A DNA stretch of 64,000 nt from RYN-230 sp963704995 (GCA_963704995.1 CAVPIM010000009.1:1512660-1576659); one strand, 5' to 3'; counted from the first letter of the stretch, positions 50,636 to 60,039 are shown. Notes: generated by a model not told the origin, from the letters alone. Numbers and translations: made by a program.

Positions 50636-51553
50636 GTGACTAACATCGCCCCAGAACTTCCGCCGCCGGGCCTGGAGCGCATACCCGAGGGCGGCGCGGT
50701 CGGCCCGCCGCAAAGCGGCTGGCGGCTGGCGGCACGGGAGTTCGCGCAGAATAAGCTGGCCGTCCTCGGGCTGGGCGCGCTGATCTTCTTCGTGATCTTC
50801 TGTTACCTTGGGCCGCTGGTCTACCACGGCGGGCTGACCTCCGACCTCACGGCCACCAACGTGCCGCCGTCCATCGGGCACCCGCTGGGCACCGACAACC
50901 AGGGCTTCGACGTGCTTGAGGAGCTGATGGTCGGCGGCCGGGCCGCGCTGGAGATCGGTTTTCTCTCCGCGCTCATCGGCATGGTCATCGGCGCGGTCTG
51001 GGGCGCGGTGGCCGGCCTGGCCGGCGGGCTGTTTGACGGGTTCCTGATGCGGATCGTGGACGTGCTGCTGTCCATCCCGTTCCTGTTCGTCATCCTGATC
51101 GTCGCGGTCCGCTACGGTGCGACGGTTCTCGGGCTCAGCGTGATCATCGGGATATTCACCTGGCAGGTCCCGGCCCGGCTGGTCCGGGGCGAGGTGCTCA
51201 CGCTGCGCGTGCGGGACTTCGTCTCCGCGGCACGCGCCGCGGGATCGGGGCGGATCCGGCTCATCAACCGGCACCTGCTGCCCAACTCGCTCGGGGTGAT
51301 CATCGTGACCGCCACATTCTCCGTGGCGGACGCGATCCTGGCCGTCGCCACCCTCGGCTTCCTCGGGTTCGGCCTGCACTATCCCAATTTCGACTGGGGC
51401 GACATGCTCAACAACGGGATCACCTACCTGCAGGACGGTTACTGGTGGCAGGTCTACCCGGTCGGGATCTGCATCATCGTGGTGGTGATGGCCTGCAACC
51501 TGCTGGGCGACGCGCTCCGGGACGCGCTGGACGTGAGGCTGCGCCGCCGGTGA
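50636..51553 (+). CDS. Oligopeptide ABC transporter permease (DppC/OppC type)
   Basis: 305 residues from GTG 50636 preceded by GGAGA. The N-terminal OppC tail (WRLAAREFAQNKLAVLGLGAL) precedes six helices; GHPLGTDNQGFDVLEELMVGGR and the EAA loop RDFVSAARAAGSGRIRLINRHLLPN identify it as DppC. It pairs with the preceding permease. The 58-bp gap to the ATPase gene has no terminator. Confidence 0.93.
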   Translation: MTNIAPELPPPGLERIPEGGAVGPPQSGWRLAAREFAQNKLAVLGLGALIFFVIFCYLGPLVYHGGLTSDLTATNVPPSIGHPLGTDNQGFDVLEELMVGGRAALEIGFLSALIGMVIGAVWGAVAGLAGGLFDGFLMRIVDVLLSIPFLFVILIVAVRYGATVLGLSVIIGIFTWQVPARLVRGEVLTLRVRDFVSAARAAGSGRIRLINRHLLPNSLGVIIVTATFSVADAILAVATLGFLGFGLHYPNFDWGDMLNNGITYLQDGYWWQVYPVGICIIVVVMACNLLGDALRDALDVRLRRR

Positions 51554-51611
51554 CCGCCCGTTTCATGCCTTACGACCCGCCCGCCAGGCCGCCGACCCAG
51601 GAGTAGCCCGG

Positions 51612-53690
51612 ATGCCCCCAGTCCTCCACATCAGCGACCTGTCCACGCACATCCAGCTCACCAAGTCGGTCATCCACGCCGTCGGCAACGTGGACCTGAC
51701 CATCGAGCCGGGGGAGGCGCTCGGGCTGGTGGGTGAGTCGGGGTGCGGGAAGTCGATGACGGGCCTGTCCATCATGGGGCTGCTGCCACCAGGGGGAGCG
51801 ATCGTCAGCGGCTCGATCAAGCTGGACGGCAGGGAACTGGTCGGCCTGAGTGACGCCGAGTTGCGCACGATCCGCGGCAACGACGTGGCCATGATCTTCC
51901 AGGATCCGCTGACCTCACTGGATCCCACTAAGACGATCGGCTACCAGGTCGCCGAGCCGGTCCGGCTGCACAAGGGGGCGAGCAAGGCGGCGGCCCGGGC
52001 CCGGGCGACCGAGGTGCTCGGGCTGGTCGGCCTGCCGCGGCCGGCCGAGCGCCTGGGCGACTACCCGCATCAGCTCTCCGGCGGGCTGCGCCAGCGCGTG
52101 ATGATCGCGATGGCGCTGAGCTGCGAGCCCAAGCTGCTGATCGCCGACGAGCCGACGACCGCTCTGGATGTCACCATCCAGGCGCAGATCCTCGCGTTGC
52201 TGCATGACCTCAAGGACCGCCTCGGCATGGCCATGCTGCTGATCACGCACGACATGGGGGTGATCGCCGGGCACGCGGACCGGGTCCAGGTGATGTACGC
52301 GGGCCGGATGGTCGAGGCCGCCGAGACCGGGAACCTTTTCCGGCACATGCGTCATCCGTATACGCGTGCGCTGCTTGCGTCCATCCCGCAACTGAATTCC
52401 AGCAGCACGCAGCGGCTGTTCAGCATCAGCGGGCTCCCGCCGGATCTGGCGCGGCCGCCAGTCGGCTGCCGGTTCGCGCCGAGGTGCAGCCAGGCTAGCG
52501 ACAAGTGCCGTAGCCAGGAGCCACCGCTGGCAGGCGAGAACGAGGAGCACCGGTTCGCCTGCTGGCACCCGGTTGATGGTCCCGCCGGTGCGCAGGCGGC
52601 GGACGGCAGGGCCGCTGATGGGCACCCGGCCGTCGCCGGGCCGGCCGGACGGCGCCGCGAGAACGGGCAGGCGCCGCCGGGAACGCCCCTGCTCGAGGTG
52701 CGCGATCTCGTCAAGGAGTTCCCGGTCACTGCTGGTGCGATCCTGCAGCGCAGGGTGGCCAGCGTGCACGCGGTGTCCAACGTCTCGTTCACCGTGTCGG
52801 CAGGCGAAACGTTCGGCCTAGTGGGCGAGTCCGGCTGCGGCAAGACGACCATCGGGCGGGTGGTGGTGGCGCTGGAGCGCCCGGACTCGGGCGCCGTGCT
52901 GCTCGGCGGCCAGGACGTTTCCGCCCTCAGTGGCGGCGAGCTGCGAAGGCAGCGCCGTGACCTGCAGCTGATGTTCCAGGATCCGTACTCTTCGCTCGAC
53001 CCGAGGATGCGGGTCGGCTCGATCATCCGCGAGCCGCTCACCATCCAGCGTGTCGGGAGCCGCCGGGATCAGGAGCAACGTGTGTTCGAACTGCTCGATG
53101 AGGTCGGCCTGCCGCGCCATGCGGTCGAGCGCTACCCGCACGAGTTCTCCGGCGGACAGCGGCAGCGGATCGGCCTGGCCCGGGCGCTCACCCTGAGCCC
53201 GAAGGTCATCGTCGCCGATGAGCCGGTCAGCGCGCTTGACGTCTCCATCCGGGCGCAGGTCCTCAACCTGATGAAGCGCCTGCAGGCTGATCACGGCCTC
53301 ACCTATATCGTCATCTCCCACGACCTCGCGGTCGTCAAGTACATGGCCGACCGAATCGGTGTCATGTACCTGGGCAAGCTGGTCGAGATGGGCTCCGCAG
53401 ATGACATCTACCAGCGGGCGGCACATCCTTACACGGCCGGGCTCATCGCGGCCATCCCAGTACCAGATCCCGAGGTAGCCAGGGCTCGGAACGAGGCGGG
53501 GATCACGGGCGAGCTACCCAGCCCGATCAGCCCGCCGTCGGGCTGCAGGTTCCGGACCCGGTGCCCGTTCGCGCAGGATCTGTGTGCCGAGGAGGAACCA
53601 CAGTTGCGCTCGTTCAGTCCCGGGCATATCGCTGCCTGTCATTTCCCGTTGCAGGGTCAGGCTGAGGCCTCCTTACCCGTATGCATCTGA
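51612..53690 (+). CDS. Fused double ATPase of an oligopeptide ABC transporter (DppD-DppF)
   Basis: 692 residues with two ABC cassettes in one chain. First (about 1-330): Walker A VGESGCGKS, signature LSGGLRQRV, Walker B LLIADEPTTALD. Second (about 365-690): GESGCGKTT, FSGGQRQRI and VIVADEPVSALD. Each ends with an oligopeptide-transporter C-terminal Cys motif (CRFAPRCSQA and CRFRTRCPFAQDLC). The short linker is Ala/Gly-rich. Opp/Dpp systems often use two separate ATPases; this fusion fixes their ratio. It closes the transport operon and overlaps the convergent HDAC-like gene by 18 bp. Confidence 0.94.
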   Translation: MPPVLHISDLSTHIQLTKSVIHAVGNVDLTIEPGEALGLVGESGCGKSMTGLSIMGLLPPGGAIVSGSIKLDGRELVGLSDAELRTIRGNDVAMIFQDPLTSLDPTKTIGYQVAEPVRLHKGASKAAARARATEVLGLVGLPRPAERLGDYPHQLSGGLRQRVMIAMALSCEPKLLIADEPTTALDVTIQAQILALLHDLKDRLGMAMLLITHDMGVIAGHADRVQVMYAGRMVEAAETGNLFRHMRHPYTRALLASIPQLNSSSTQRLFSISGLPPDLARPPVGCRFAPRCSQASDKCRSQEPPLAGENEEHRFACWHPVDGPAGAQAADGRAADGHPAVAGPAGRRRENGQAPPGTPLLEVRDLVKEFPVTAGAILQRRVASVHAVSNVSFTVSAGETFGLVGESGCGKTTIGRVVVALERPDSGAVLLGGQDVSALSGGELRRQRRDLQLMFQDPYSSLDPRMRVGSIIREPLTIQRVGSRRDQEQRVFELLDEVGLPRHAVERYPHEFSGGQRQRIGLARALTLSPKVIVADEPVSALDVSIRAQVLNLMKRLQADHGLTYIVISHDLAVVKYMADRIGVMYLGKLVEMGSADDIYQRAAHPYTAGLIAAIPVPDPEVARARNEAGITGELPSPISPPSGCRFRTRCPFAQDLCAEEEPQLRSFSPGHIAACHFPLQGQAEASLPVCI

Positions 53691-54752
53691 GGCGGCGCCC
53701 TCCAGCGCCGCGACGGCCAGTGCACCGAGCGAGGGGAGGTCATAGCCGCCTTCCTGGACCAGAACCGCGGGGCCGAGCGCGGCCAGCCACCGGCCCGCAG
53801 CCCGGTAGGCAGCCTCGGTGACCCGCAGCGGGCTTTCCGGGTCGGCCGCCGCCGCGTCCAGGCCCAGCGACACCACCACGGCCTCCGGGCCGAACGCACC
53901 GGCCTCCGTCCACAGCTTGTCCAGCGCGGCCAGCCACCCGTCGTCGCCGGTCCCCGGGGCCAGCGGCAGATTCCGGGTGAAACCCGCGCCCGGGCCGGCG
54001 CCCCGCTCATCCGCGTAGCCGGCGTAGTGCGGGAACCAGCCCGCGCCCGGGTCAACGTGCAGTGACCCGTACCAGACGTCGGCCCGGTCCCAGAAGATCA
54101 TCTGCGTGCCGTTGCCGTGATGCGCGTCGATGTCCAGCACCGCGACCCGGGCCGCCCCGGCCACCCGGAGCGCCTCGGCCGCCACCGCGGCGTTGTTCAG
54201 GTAGCAGGACCCGCCGTAGGCACGGCGGGTGGCGTGATGCCCGGGCGGCCGGCACAGCGCGTAGGCCACCGGCGTGCCCGAGCTGACCAGGTCCGCGGCG
54301 GTCTGCGCGGCGTCCGCGGCGCCCCGGATCGCAGCCCAGCTGCCCGGGCCGACCAGCGTCATCGTGTCGTAGCAGTACAGCCCGGCCCGGCCGTGCACGG
54401 CGGGCGGGATGCGCTCCGGCAGGCCGGCCACCAGGCCCGGGGTGGGGAACACGTAGGGCACCACCCGGTCGCGGCCGTGCTCCGCGGGCAGCCCGGCCGC
54501 CTCCCAGTCGGCCCACACCGAGGCCAGGTGGCCGAGCAGCGCGGGGTCGTGCACCCGGCGCAGGATCGTGTCGTCGTGCTCCCGCGCGGCGGTCACCGGC
54601 GCGCCCGCCGCGGCCAGCGCGTCGCGCAGCACCAGCGCCCGGGCGGGGACCTCGGTGCCGGGCTCACGCACGCCCAGCCACACCTCACCCGCGGGGTCAT
54701 GCCGCAGGCAGTCCTCGCTCCACACCACCGGCACCGGCAGGCTCACGTGCAC
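53673..54752 (-). CDS. Histone-deacetylase-family amidohydrolase (acetylpolyamine amidohydrolase-like)
   Basis: 359 residues from GTG 54752. The arginase/deacetylase fold has its Zn site in VLDIDAHHGNGTQ (Asp, His), the catalytic histidine pair in CRPPGHHA, and the late GGYDLPSLG. Bacterial members deacetylate polyamines or other acylated amines. It overlaps the transporter ATPase at its 3' end and is divergent from the P1 peptidase gene with only 37 bp between starts, so their promoters overlap. It may handle acylated compounds brought in by the neighbouring transporter; this is inference. Confidence 0.9.
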   Translation of the reverse strand: MHVSLPVPVVWSEDCLRHDPAGEVWLGVREPGTEVPARALVLRDALAAAGAPVTAAREHDDTILRRVHDPALLGHLASVWADWEAAGLPAEHGRDRVVPYVFPTPGLVAGLPERIPPAVHGRAGLYCYDTMTLVGPGSWAAIRGAADAAQTAADLVSSGTPVAYALCRPPGHHATRRAYGGSCYLNNAAVAAEALRVAGAARVAVLDIDAHHGNGTQMIFWDRADVWYGSLHVDPGAGWFPHYAGYADERGAGPGAGFTRNLPLAPGTGDDGWLAALDKLWTEAGAFGPEAVVVSLGLDAAAADPESPLRVTEAAYRAAGRWLAALGPAVLVQEGGYDLPSLGALAVAALEGAASDAYG

Positions 54753-54789
54753 CCTCCCCAGGCGGCGCGGCGGCGGTTACCATCGCGGG

Positions 54790-55941
54790 ATGCCCCGCGT
54801 CCCTGATCTTGGCATCACCCTCGGCCTGCTGCCACCCGGCCCGACCGGGTCGGTGCTCGACGTGCCGGGTGCCGGGCTGGGGCACGCCACCGTGTGGCGG
54901 GACGAGCCGCCCCCGCCGGCCGGCCGGGGCATCGCCCGGACCGGGGTGACCGTGATCGACCCGGGCGGGGACCTGTTCCGTTACCCGGTCCCGGCCGGCG
55001 GCGCGGTTCTCAACGGGGCAGGTGAATGCACCGGGATGCTGGCCGCGCAGGAATGGGGCCTGGCCGAGACGCCGGTGTTCCTGACCTCGACCATGCAACT
55101 GGGACGCGTGTACGACGCGGCCTGCGGGCTGCTCATGGACGAGCAGGCCGCGATCGGCGACGAGGACGTCATCATCCCCATCGTGGCCGAGTGCGACGAC
55201 AGTTTCCTCAACGAGAACCGCCGGATGCAGGTCCAGCCGGGCGACGTGCGGGAGGCGCTGGCGGCGGCCAGGGCGTCCGCCGGGGCGGGCGCCCCGGGCG
55301 CGCGCCCGGCCGGGCCCGTGGCCGAGGGCGCGGTCGGCGCCGGGACCGGGATGAGCTGCCTGGGGTACAAGGGCGGCATCGGGACCGCGTCCCGGGTGAT
55401 CCCCGGCGGGGCCACCGTGGGGGTGGTGACGATGACCAACTTCGGCGACCGGGAACGGCTCACCGTGGCCGGGGTGCCGGCCGGGCGGCTGCTGCCGGAT
55501 CCGGCGGCTGGCCTGGCGGGCCGGCAGGCCGGGCCCGGCAGCGGGGCGGGCCCGGCCCGGCCGGGACCGGCGGGCTCGTGCATCGTGGTGGTGCTCACCG
55601 ACGGGCCGCTGGACGCCGCGGCCTGCCAGCGGCTGGCCCGCCGGGCCGGGCTCGGCCTGGCCCGGGTGGGCAGCACCGCGCACCACGCCAGCGGGGAAAT
55701 CTTCCTGGCCCTGGCCACCGGGCTGCGCGCCCCGCGCGGGGAGGCGCCGCCGGGGTCCCCGGTGACCGGCAGCGCGCTGGACGACTACTTCGCCGCCGTG
55801 GTCGAGGCCACCGAGGAGGCCGTGCTGAACAGCCTGCTGCAGGCGGGCACGGTGACCGGCCGGGACGGCCATACCTCCTACGGGCTGCCCGCGGGCCCGC
55901 TGCGCGCGCTGCTCGCCGGCCTCCCGGGGAGCCCGCGATGA
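54790..55941 (+). CDS. P1 family peptidase (DmpA/beta-aminopeptidase-like)
   Basis: 383 residues from ATG 54790. N-terminal nucleophile fold that self-cleaves: GAGTGMSCLGYKGGIGTASRVI is read here in two parts, GAGTGMSCLG and YKGGIGTASRVI, the latter holding the predicted cleavage/nucleophile serine. VPGAGLGHATVWRDE near the start and TMQLGRVYDAA also fit the family. Members remove N-terminal D-, L- or beta-amino acids from short peptides. It overlaps the S9 peptidase by 4 bp (ATGA), so the two peptidases form an operon. Confidence 0.88.
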   Translation: MPRVPDLGITLGLLPPGPTGSVLDVPGAGLGHATVWRDEPPPPAGRGIARTGVTVIDPGGDLFRYPVPAGGAVLNGAGECTGMLAAQEWGLAETPVFLTSTMQLGRVYDAACGLLMDEQAAIGDEDVIIPIVAECDDSFLNENRRMQVQPGDVREALAAARASAGAGAPGARPAGPVAEGAVGAGTGMSCLGYKGGIGTASRVIPGGATVGVVTMTNFGDRERLTVAGVPAGRLLPDPAAGLAGRQAGPGSGAGPARPGPAGSCIVVVLTDGPLDAAACQRLARRAGLGLARVGSTAHHASGEIFLALATGLRAPRGEAPPGSPVTGSALDDYFAAVVEATEEAVLNSLLQAGTVTGRDGHTSYGLPAGPLRALLAGLPGSPR

Positions 55942-58031
55942 CCGGCTCCGGGCCGCCGGCCGCGCCACGGCGGCCCCCCGCGGGCGGCGGGCCGGACGCC
56001 GACCCGTACGCCTGGATGCGCGACAAGGACCAGCCGGAGATGCGGGACTACCTGGCCGCCGAGCGGGCCTGGTACGACGGGCAGACCGCGCCGCAGCGCG
56101 GGCTGCGGGAGGAGTTGTTCGCGGAGCTGGCCGGGCGGCTCGTCCCGGCCGAGGAGTCGGCCCGCTGGCGCCAGGGCCAGTTCTGGTACTTCACCAGGAC
56201 CGTCGCCGGGCAGCAGCTGGAGCAGTTCTGCCGCGCCGCGGGCCCCGGGGGCACGGGCCCCGGCGGCCCGGTCGAGGTGCTGCTGGACGGGAACGTGCTG
56301 CTGGACGATCCGGCCTGCACCGGGAGCTACGCGGAACTGGGCGTCCGCGAGGTCAGCCCGGACGGGCGGTACCTGGCCTACTCGGTCAACTTCGCGGGCG
56401 ACGAGGTGTACCAGCTGCGCGTGCGGGACCTGGCCACCGGCATGGACCTGGCCGGGCGGATCGAGGGCACGTACTACGGGCTGGCCTGGGCCGCGGACTC
56501 GCGGGCGCTGCTCTACGTGGTCACCGACGCCGCGTACCGGCCGCATGAGGTCTGGCGGCACGAGCTGGGCTCCGCGCCGGACCAGGACACGCTGGTGTAC
56601 CGGGAGGACGACGAGCGGTTCGAGCTGACCGTCCGGGCCACCCGCAGCGGCGCGTGGCTGCTGATCGAGGCCGCGTCCCGGGACACCACCGAGACCCTGA
56701 TGATCCCGGCCGGGGACATCCGCGCCGAACCGTCCGTTGCGGAAAAAAGAAAGCCGGGCACGGAGTACTACGCGGACCATGCGGACGGGCCGGGCGGGGG
56801 CGAGCTCTACCTGGTCACGAACGCCGGGGCGGCTGAGTTCCGGCTGGTCCGGGCGCCGGTCACGGCGCCCGGGCGGGCGGCCTGGACCGAGGTCATCGGG
56901 CCGGCCGCGGACACCCGGCTGGTGCGCTGCGACGTGTTCGGGCGGTACCTGGTCGTGGAGCAGCGCCACGGGGCCGCGACCCAGCTGCGCGTGGTGGACC
57001 GCGAGACCGGGGCCTGGCACCTGATCGGGGCGGGCGCCCCGGAACGGTCGCTGGCCCTGGCGGTCAACGAGGAGTACACGGCGGCCACGGTGACCGTGCG
57101 CACCGAGTCGCTGACCGAGCCACCGTCCTGGCACGACGTGGACCTGGCCACCGGCCGCTGGGAGCTGCGCAAGCGCCAGGAGGTGCCCGGCTACGACCCG
57201 GCGGCGTATGTGACCGAGCGGGTCAGCGCCCCGGCCGGGGACGGCACCCTCATCCCCGTCACCGTGGCGTACCGGCGCGGGCTGCGCCGCGACGGCTCGG
57301 CGCCCGCCCTGCTGTACGGGTACGGCGCGTACGAGGCGTGTTCCTGGCCGGAGTTCGAGCTGGGCGTGCCCAGCCTGCTGGACCGGGGGTTCGTGTACGC
57401 GGTCGCGCACGTGCGCGGCGGCGGCGAGGGCGGCCGCCGCTGGTGGGCCGAGGGCCACCTGGACCGCAAGCGCACCACGTTCACCGACTTCATCGCGGCG
57501 GCGGACACGCTGGCCGGTGCGGGGTGGGCGGCCCCGGACCGGATCTCCTCGCGCGGGCTGTCGGCCGGCGGGCTGCTCCAGGGCGCCGTGTTCTCCCTGG
57601 CCCCGGGCCGGTGGCGGGCGGTGGTGGCCGAGGTCCCGTTCGTGGACGTGGTGACCACGATGCTCGACCCGACCATCCCGCTGACCGTCAATGAGTGGGA
57701 CGAGTGGGGTGATCCCCGGGACCCGGCCATGCGGGCGTACCTGCGGTCCTACAGCCCGTACGACAACGTGCCCGCCGGCCCCCGGCCCGACCTGCTGGTC
57801 ACCGGGAGCCTGCACGACCCGCGGGTGCTGATCCACGAGCCCGCCAAGTGGGTGGCCCGGCTCCGGGCCACCGACAGCGCCGCGGGCGGCGGCCCGGGCA
57901 GCCGGGTCCTGTTCCGCCCGGAGCTGGGCGCCGGGGCGCACGTCGGCCCGGCGGGCCGCTACGACCAGCTCCGCTACGAAGCCGAGATCCTGGCCTTCAT
58001 CCTGACCGCCGCCGGCCGCGCGGTTCCTTAG
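55938..58031 (+). CDS. S9 family oligopeptidase (oligopeptidase B-like)
   Basis: 697 residues. An N-terminal DPYAWMRDKDQPEMRDYLAAE block and beta-propeller are followed by the alpha/beta hydrolase domain. The nucleophile is in SRGLSAGGLLQG, the Asp in VTGSLHDPRV and the His in GAGAHVGPAGRY (usual form GHGG, here with an inserted-looking AHVGP). HVRGGGEGGRRWW precedes the nucleophile as in prolyl oligopeptidases. It cleaves short peptides in the cytoplasm after Lys/Arg in typical relatives. It is coupled to the P1 peptidase upstream. Its last 35 bp overlap an antisense HTH-gene relic. Confidence 0.9.
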   Translation: MTGSGPPAAPRRPPAGGGPDADPYAWMRDKDQPEMRDYLAAERAWYDGQTAPQRGLREELFAELAGRLVPAEESARWRQGQFWYFTRTVAGQQLEQFCRAAGPGGTGPGGPVEVLLDGNVLLDDPACTGSYAELGVREVSPDGRYLAYSVNFAGDEVYQLRVRDLATGMDLAGRIEGTYYGLAWAADSRALLYVVTDAAYRPHEVWRHELGSAPDQDTLVYREDDERFELTVRATRSGAWLLIEAASRDTTETLMIPAGDIRAEPSVAEKRKPGTEYYADHADGPGGGELYLVTNAGAAEFRLVRAPVTAPGRAAWTEVIGPAADTRLVRCDVFGRYLVVEQRHGAATQLRVVDRETGAWHLIGAGAPERSLALAVNEEYTAATVTVRTESLTEPPSWHDVDLATGRWELRKRQEVPGYDPAAYVTERVSAPAGDGTLIPVTVAYRRGLRRDGSAPALLYGYGAYEACSWPEFELGVPSLLDRGFVYAVAHVRGGGEGGRRWWAEGHLDRKRTTFTDFIAAADTLAGAGWAAPDRISSRGLSAGGLLQGAVFSLAPGRWRAVVAEVPFVDVVTTMLDPTIPLTVNEWDEWGDPRDPAMRAYLRSYSPYDNVPAGPRPDLLVTGSLHDPRVLIHEPAKWVARLRATDSAAGGGPGSRVLFRPELGAGAHVGPAGRYDQLRYEAEILAFILTAAGRAVP

Positions 58032-58322
58032 CGGCCTGGGATGCCACTCGTCGTATCCGCACCATGAGGGCGGCCGAGGGCATGACCTTGCCCGACATGT
58101 AGGTGGACAACCGGGACCGCGACGTCCCTAGCCGAGCGGCGAAATCCTGCTGCGAAAGGGCGGAGGCCCGCACCAGGGATCGTCTCGGATCGCGTGCGCC
58201 AGACGGCGCCAGTCCGGAAGGGTCCCTCGCTCTACGGCGGCCAGCACACCCTCGAAAGGCCAGGTCTGCACCGGGTCTTCAGGTGACGCCGTAGTGTTGC
58301 GGAACTTCAGGGGGCTCGTCAC
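57997..58322 (-). pseudogene. XRE-type helix-turn-helix gene with an internal deletion
   Basis: From GTG 58322 fifty codons read through PFEGVLAAVERGTLPDWRR to HAIRDDPW (to about 58173), then the frame ends at a nearby stop. In another frame the C-terminal part continues from about 58178: SALSQQDFAARLG, SRSRLSTYMSGK and VMPSAALMVRIRR, stopping at 57997. Intact actinobacterial proteins of this type have some 50-60 residues between DPWG and the helix-turn-helix, which are missing here, so a deletion joined the halves out of frame. It lies next to the HicAB pair and may be a decayed antitoxin-like regulator. Confidence 0.6.
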
Positions 58323-58412
58323 GTCACTATCTGACCGCCGCCCGCACCCCGGGCACAACTCAAAATCAAGACGGTCTTTAGGGTTGTCATCTACCCCGAC
58401 TAGACTAACTTC

Positions 58413-58622
58413 ATGGTGAAGGCCATGCGTAACCGCGACCTAGTCCGGGCGCTTGTGCGGCACGGCTGCACTTCCAAGGAGGGCAAGGGTGACCACCAGA
58501 AGTGGTACTGCCCGTGCGGGAAGCACATGGCGGTCATCGTGGAGACCCGCATCGTCTCGCCGGGTGTCGTGCGGGACACCATGGCGAAGTTAGCGTGCCT
58601 GCCGGAGGGATGGCTGCAGTGA
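58413..58622 (+). CDS. hicA: HicA-type toxin (mRNA interferase)
   Basis: 69 residues, the usual size. The dsRBD-like fold and catalytic histidine region are visible in RALVRHGCTSKEGKGDHQKW (read around GDHQKW) followed by VETRIVSPGVVRDTMAKL. It would cleave mRNA when free of HicB. ATG 58413 or 58425. It overlaps hicB by 4 bp (GTGA), the standard toxin-first layout. It contains an extra CPCGK segment after the catalytic strand, which is common in actinobacterial HicA. Confidence 0.88.
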   Translation: MVKAMRNRDLVRALVRHGCTSKEGKGDHQKWYCPCGKHMAVIVETRIVSPGVVRDTMAKLACLPEGWLQ

Positions 58623-59008
58623 GCACCTACACAGTGCGCGCCAAGCGCTGGAAGCACGGCTGGGAGTTGCATGTTGACGGCATCGGGGTCACGCAATCCC
58701 GGAATCTCGACGGGGCAGAGCAGATGGTCCGCGACTACGTCGAGACGCTCACCGACCACGACACCGCCGACGATGCTGTTGTCATCCGGGCTGAGGTTGG
58801 CAGCGGACTGGATGAAGAAGCCGAGGCCGCACGAGCGGCGGTCGCCGAGGCTGAGCATGCGCTCCGGGCAGCGGCCGCGAGATCGCGTCAGGTTGCCCGC
58901 CGGCTGAGGGAAGAGGGCTTGTCCGGGCGGGACATCGCGGCCATCTTGCACGTTTCGGCGCAGCGCGTTTCTCAACTACTCAAGAGCTTAAAGTCCGCCT
59001 CGCACTGA
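58619..59008 (+). CDS. hicB: HicB-type antitoxin with DNA-binding domain
   Basis: 129 residues from GTG 58619, overlapping hicA. The N-terminal partial RNase H-like HicB fold (TVRAKRWKHGWELHVDG, then VTQSRNLDGAEQMVRDYVETL) is followed by a coiled helix rich in Ala/Glu. The C-terminal helix-turn-helix LSGRDIAAILHVSAQRVSQLL should bind the operator. It neutralises HicA and probably autorepresses. No known-type operator was identified upstream, only AT-rich sequence near 58380-58410. Confidence 0.85.
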   Translation: MSTYTVRAKRWKHGWELHVDGIGVTQSRNLDGAEQMVRDYVETLTDHDTADDAVVIRAEVGSGLDEEAEAARAAVAEAEHALRAAAARSRQVARRLREEGLSGRDIAAILHVSAQRVSQLLKSLKSASH

Positions 59009-59271
59009 GGTCTGGGCCGCACCGCGATCCTCAGAGCAGGCCGCGCGGCCAGAGGCTCACCAGCTTTCCTCATCCCTCATCGCAGCCAGGGGTCTCAGAT
59101 AGCCTGTCTGTCCCGTCGCCTGGCCGCATCGGCGGGCGATAGCCTGGCCGGCCGGCGTGATACGGCCCGATGCCCCGGGATCGGTACGGGCCAGGAGGCG
59201 GGCACGGTTCTCGAGTTCGGGTTCCAGGCCCAGGGCAGCGCGGCGGGCATCGGCGCGGGAGGAGGCAGCCA

Positions 59272-60039
59272 ATGCGCGGGCTCCGGGATAAGAGGGTGCT
59301 CATCAGCGGGGGCAGCAGCGGGATCGGCAAGGCGACCGCCCAGCGTTTCCTCGAGGAGGGCGCCCGCGTGTTCCTCTGCGGGCTCGACCCTCAGGAGGTG
59401 GAGGCGGCCGTCGCCGAGTTGCAGGCCTTCGGGACGGCTTCCGGCGTTCCGGCTGACGTCAGCCGCGAAGCGGACGTGACGCGGCTGGCCGACTCGGCCC
59501 GTGCGGCGCTCGGCGGCATCGACGTGCTGATCAACAACGCGGGGATCGCCTGGCGCGAGCCCTTTCTCAGCATGACCCCGGCCCACTGGGACCGCGTGAT
59601 CGCCGTCAACCTGCGCGGGATGTTCCTGGTGGCGCAGGCCGTCGCCCAGGTGCTGGTGGACCAGGGCAGCGGGGGCGTCATTGTCAACATGTCCTCGACG
59701 AACGGCCTGGGCGGCGAAGCGGACTACGCCCACTACAACGCGTCCAAGGGGGGCGTGCTGCTGCTGACCAAGACCATGGCGGTCGAACTCGGGCGCCACG
59801 GCATCCGGGTCAACGCGCTGTGCCCCGGGTACATCGAGACACCGCTGAACACGGCCATCAGCGCCGGCCTCGGCGGCCGCGATTTCGCCGGCGCGTATGC
59901 CGACGCCAGCATCCCGCTGGGCCGTCCGGGCCGGTCATCGGAGGTGGCAGCGGCCTATGCCTTCCTGGCCTCGGACGACGCTTCCTTCATCACCGGCGCG
60001 GAGATCGTCATCGACGGCGGGCAGCTCGCGGTCATGTGA
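59272..60039 (+). CDS. SDR family oxidoreductase
   Basis: 255 residues from ATG 59272, which has GGGAGGAGG just upstream. Classical SDR: ISGGSSGIGKAT, DVLINNAGIAW, VNMSSTNG serine, YNASKGG catalytic Tyr/Lys and NALCPGYIETP, ending SFITGAEIVIDGG. It is close to the FabG/glucose-dehydrogenase type that often acts on sugars or ketones. It lies before the convergent PfkB kinase of the sugar operon. A small antisense open frame at 59057-59272 is not supported. Confidence 0.9.
   Translation: MRGLRDKRVLISGGSSGIGKATAQRFLEEGARVFLCGLDPQEVEAAVAELQAFGTASGVPADVSREADVTRLADSARAALGGIDVLINNAGIAWREPFLSMTPAHWDRVIAVNLRGMFLVAQAVAQVLVDQGSGGVIVNMSSTNGLGGEADYAHYNASKGGVLLLTKTMAVELGRHGIRVNALCPGYIETPLNTAISAGLGGRDFAGAYADASIPLGRPGRSSEVAAAYAFLASDDASFITGAEIVIDGGQLAVM

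Noticed and set aside
55878..57941. 687-codon open frame on the minus strand opposite the S9 peptidase
   Set aside because: A composition artefact of the high-GC coding strand; no start signal or domain.
59057..59272. 71-codon minus-strand frame before the SDR gene
   Set aside because: It has a plausible composition (LENRARLLARTD) but no clear ribosome-binding site or family, and its start overlaps the SDR ribosome-binding site. Not enough to call.
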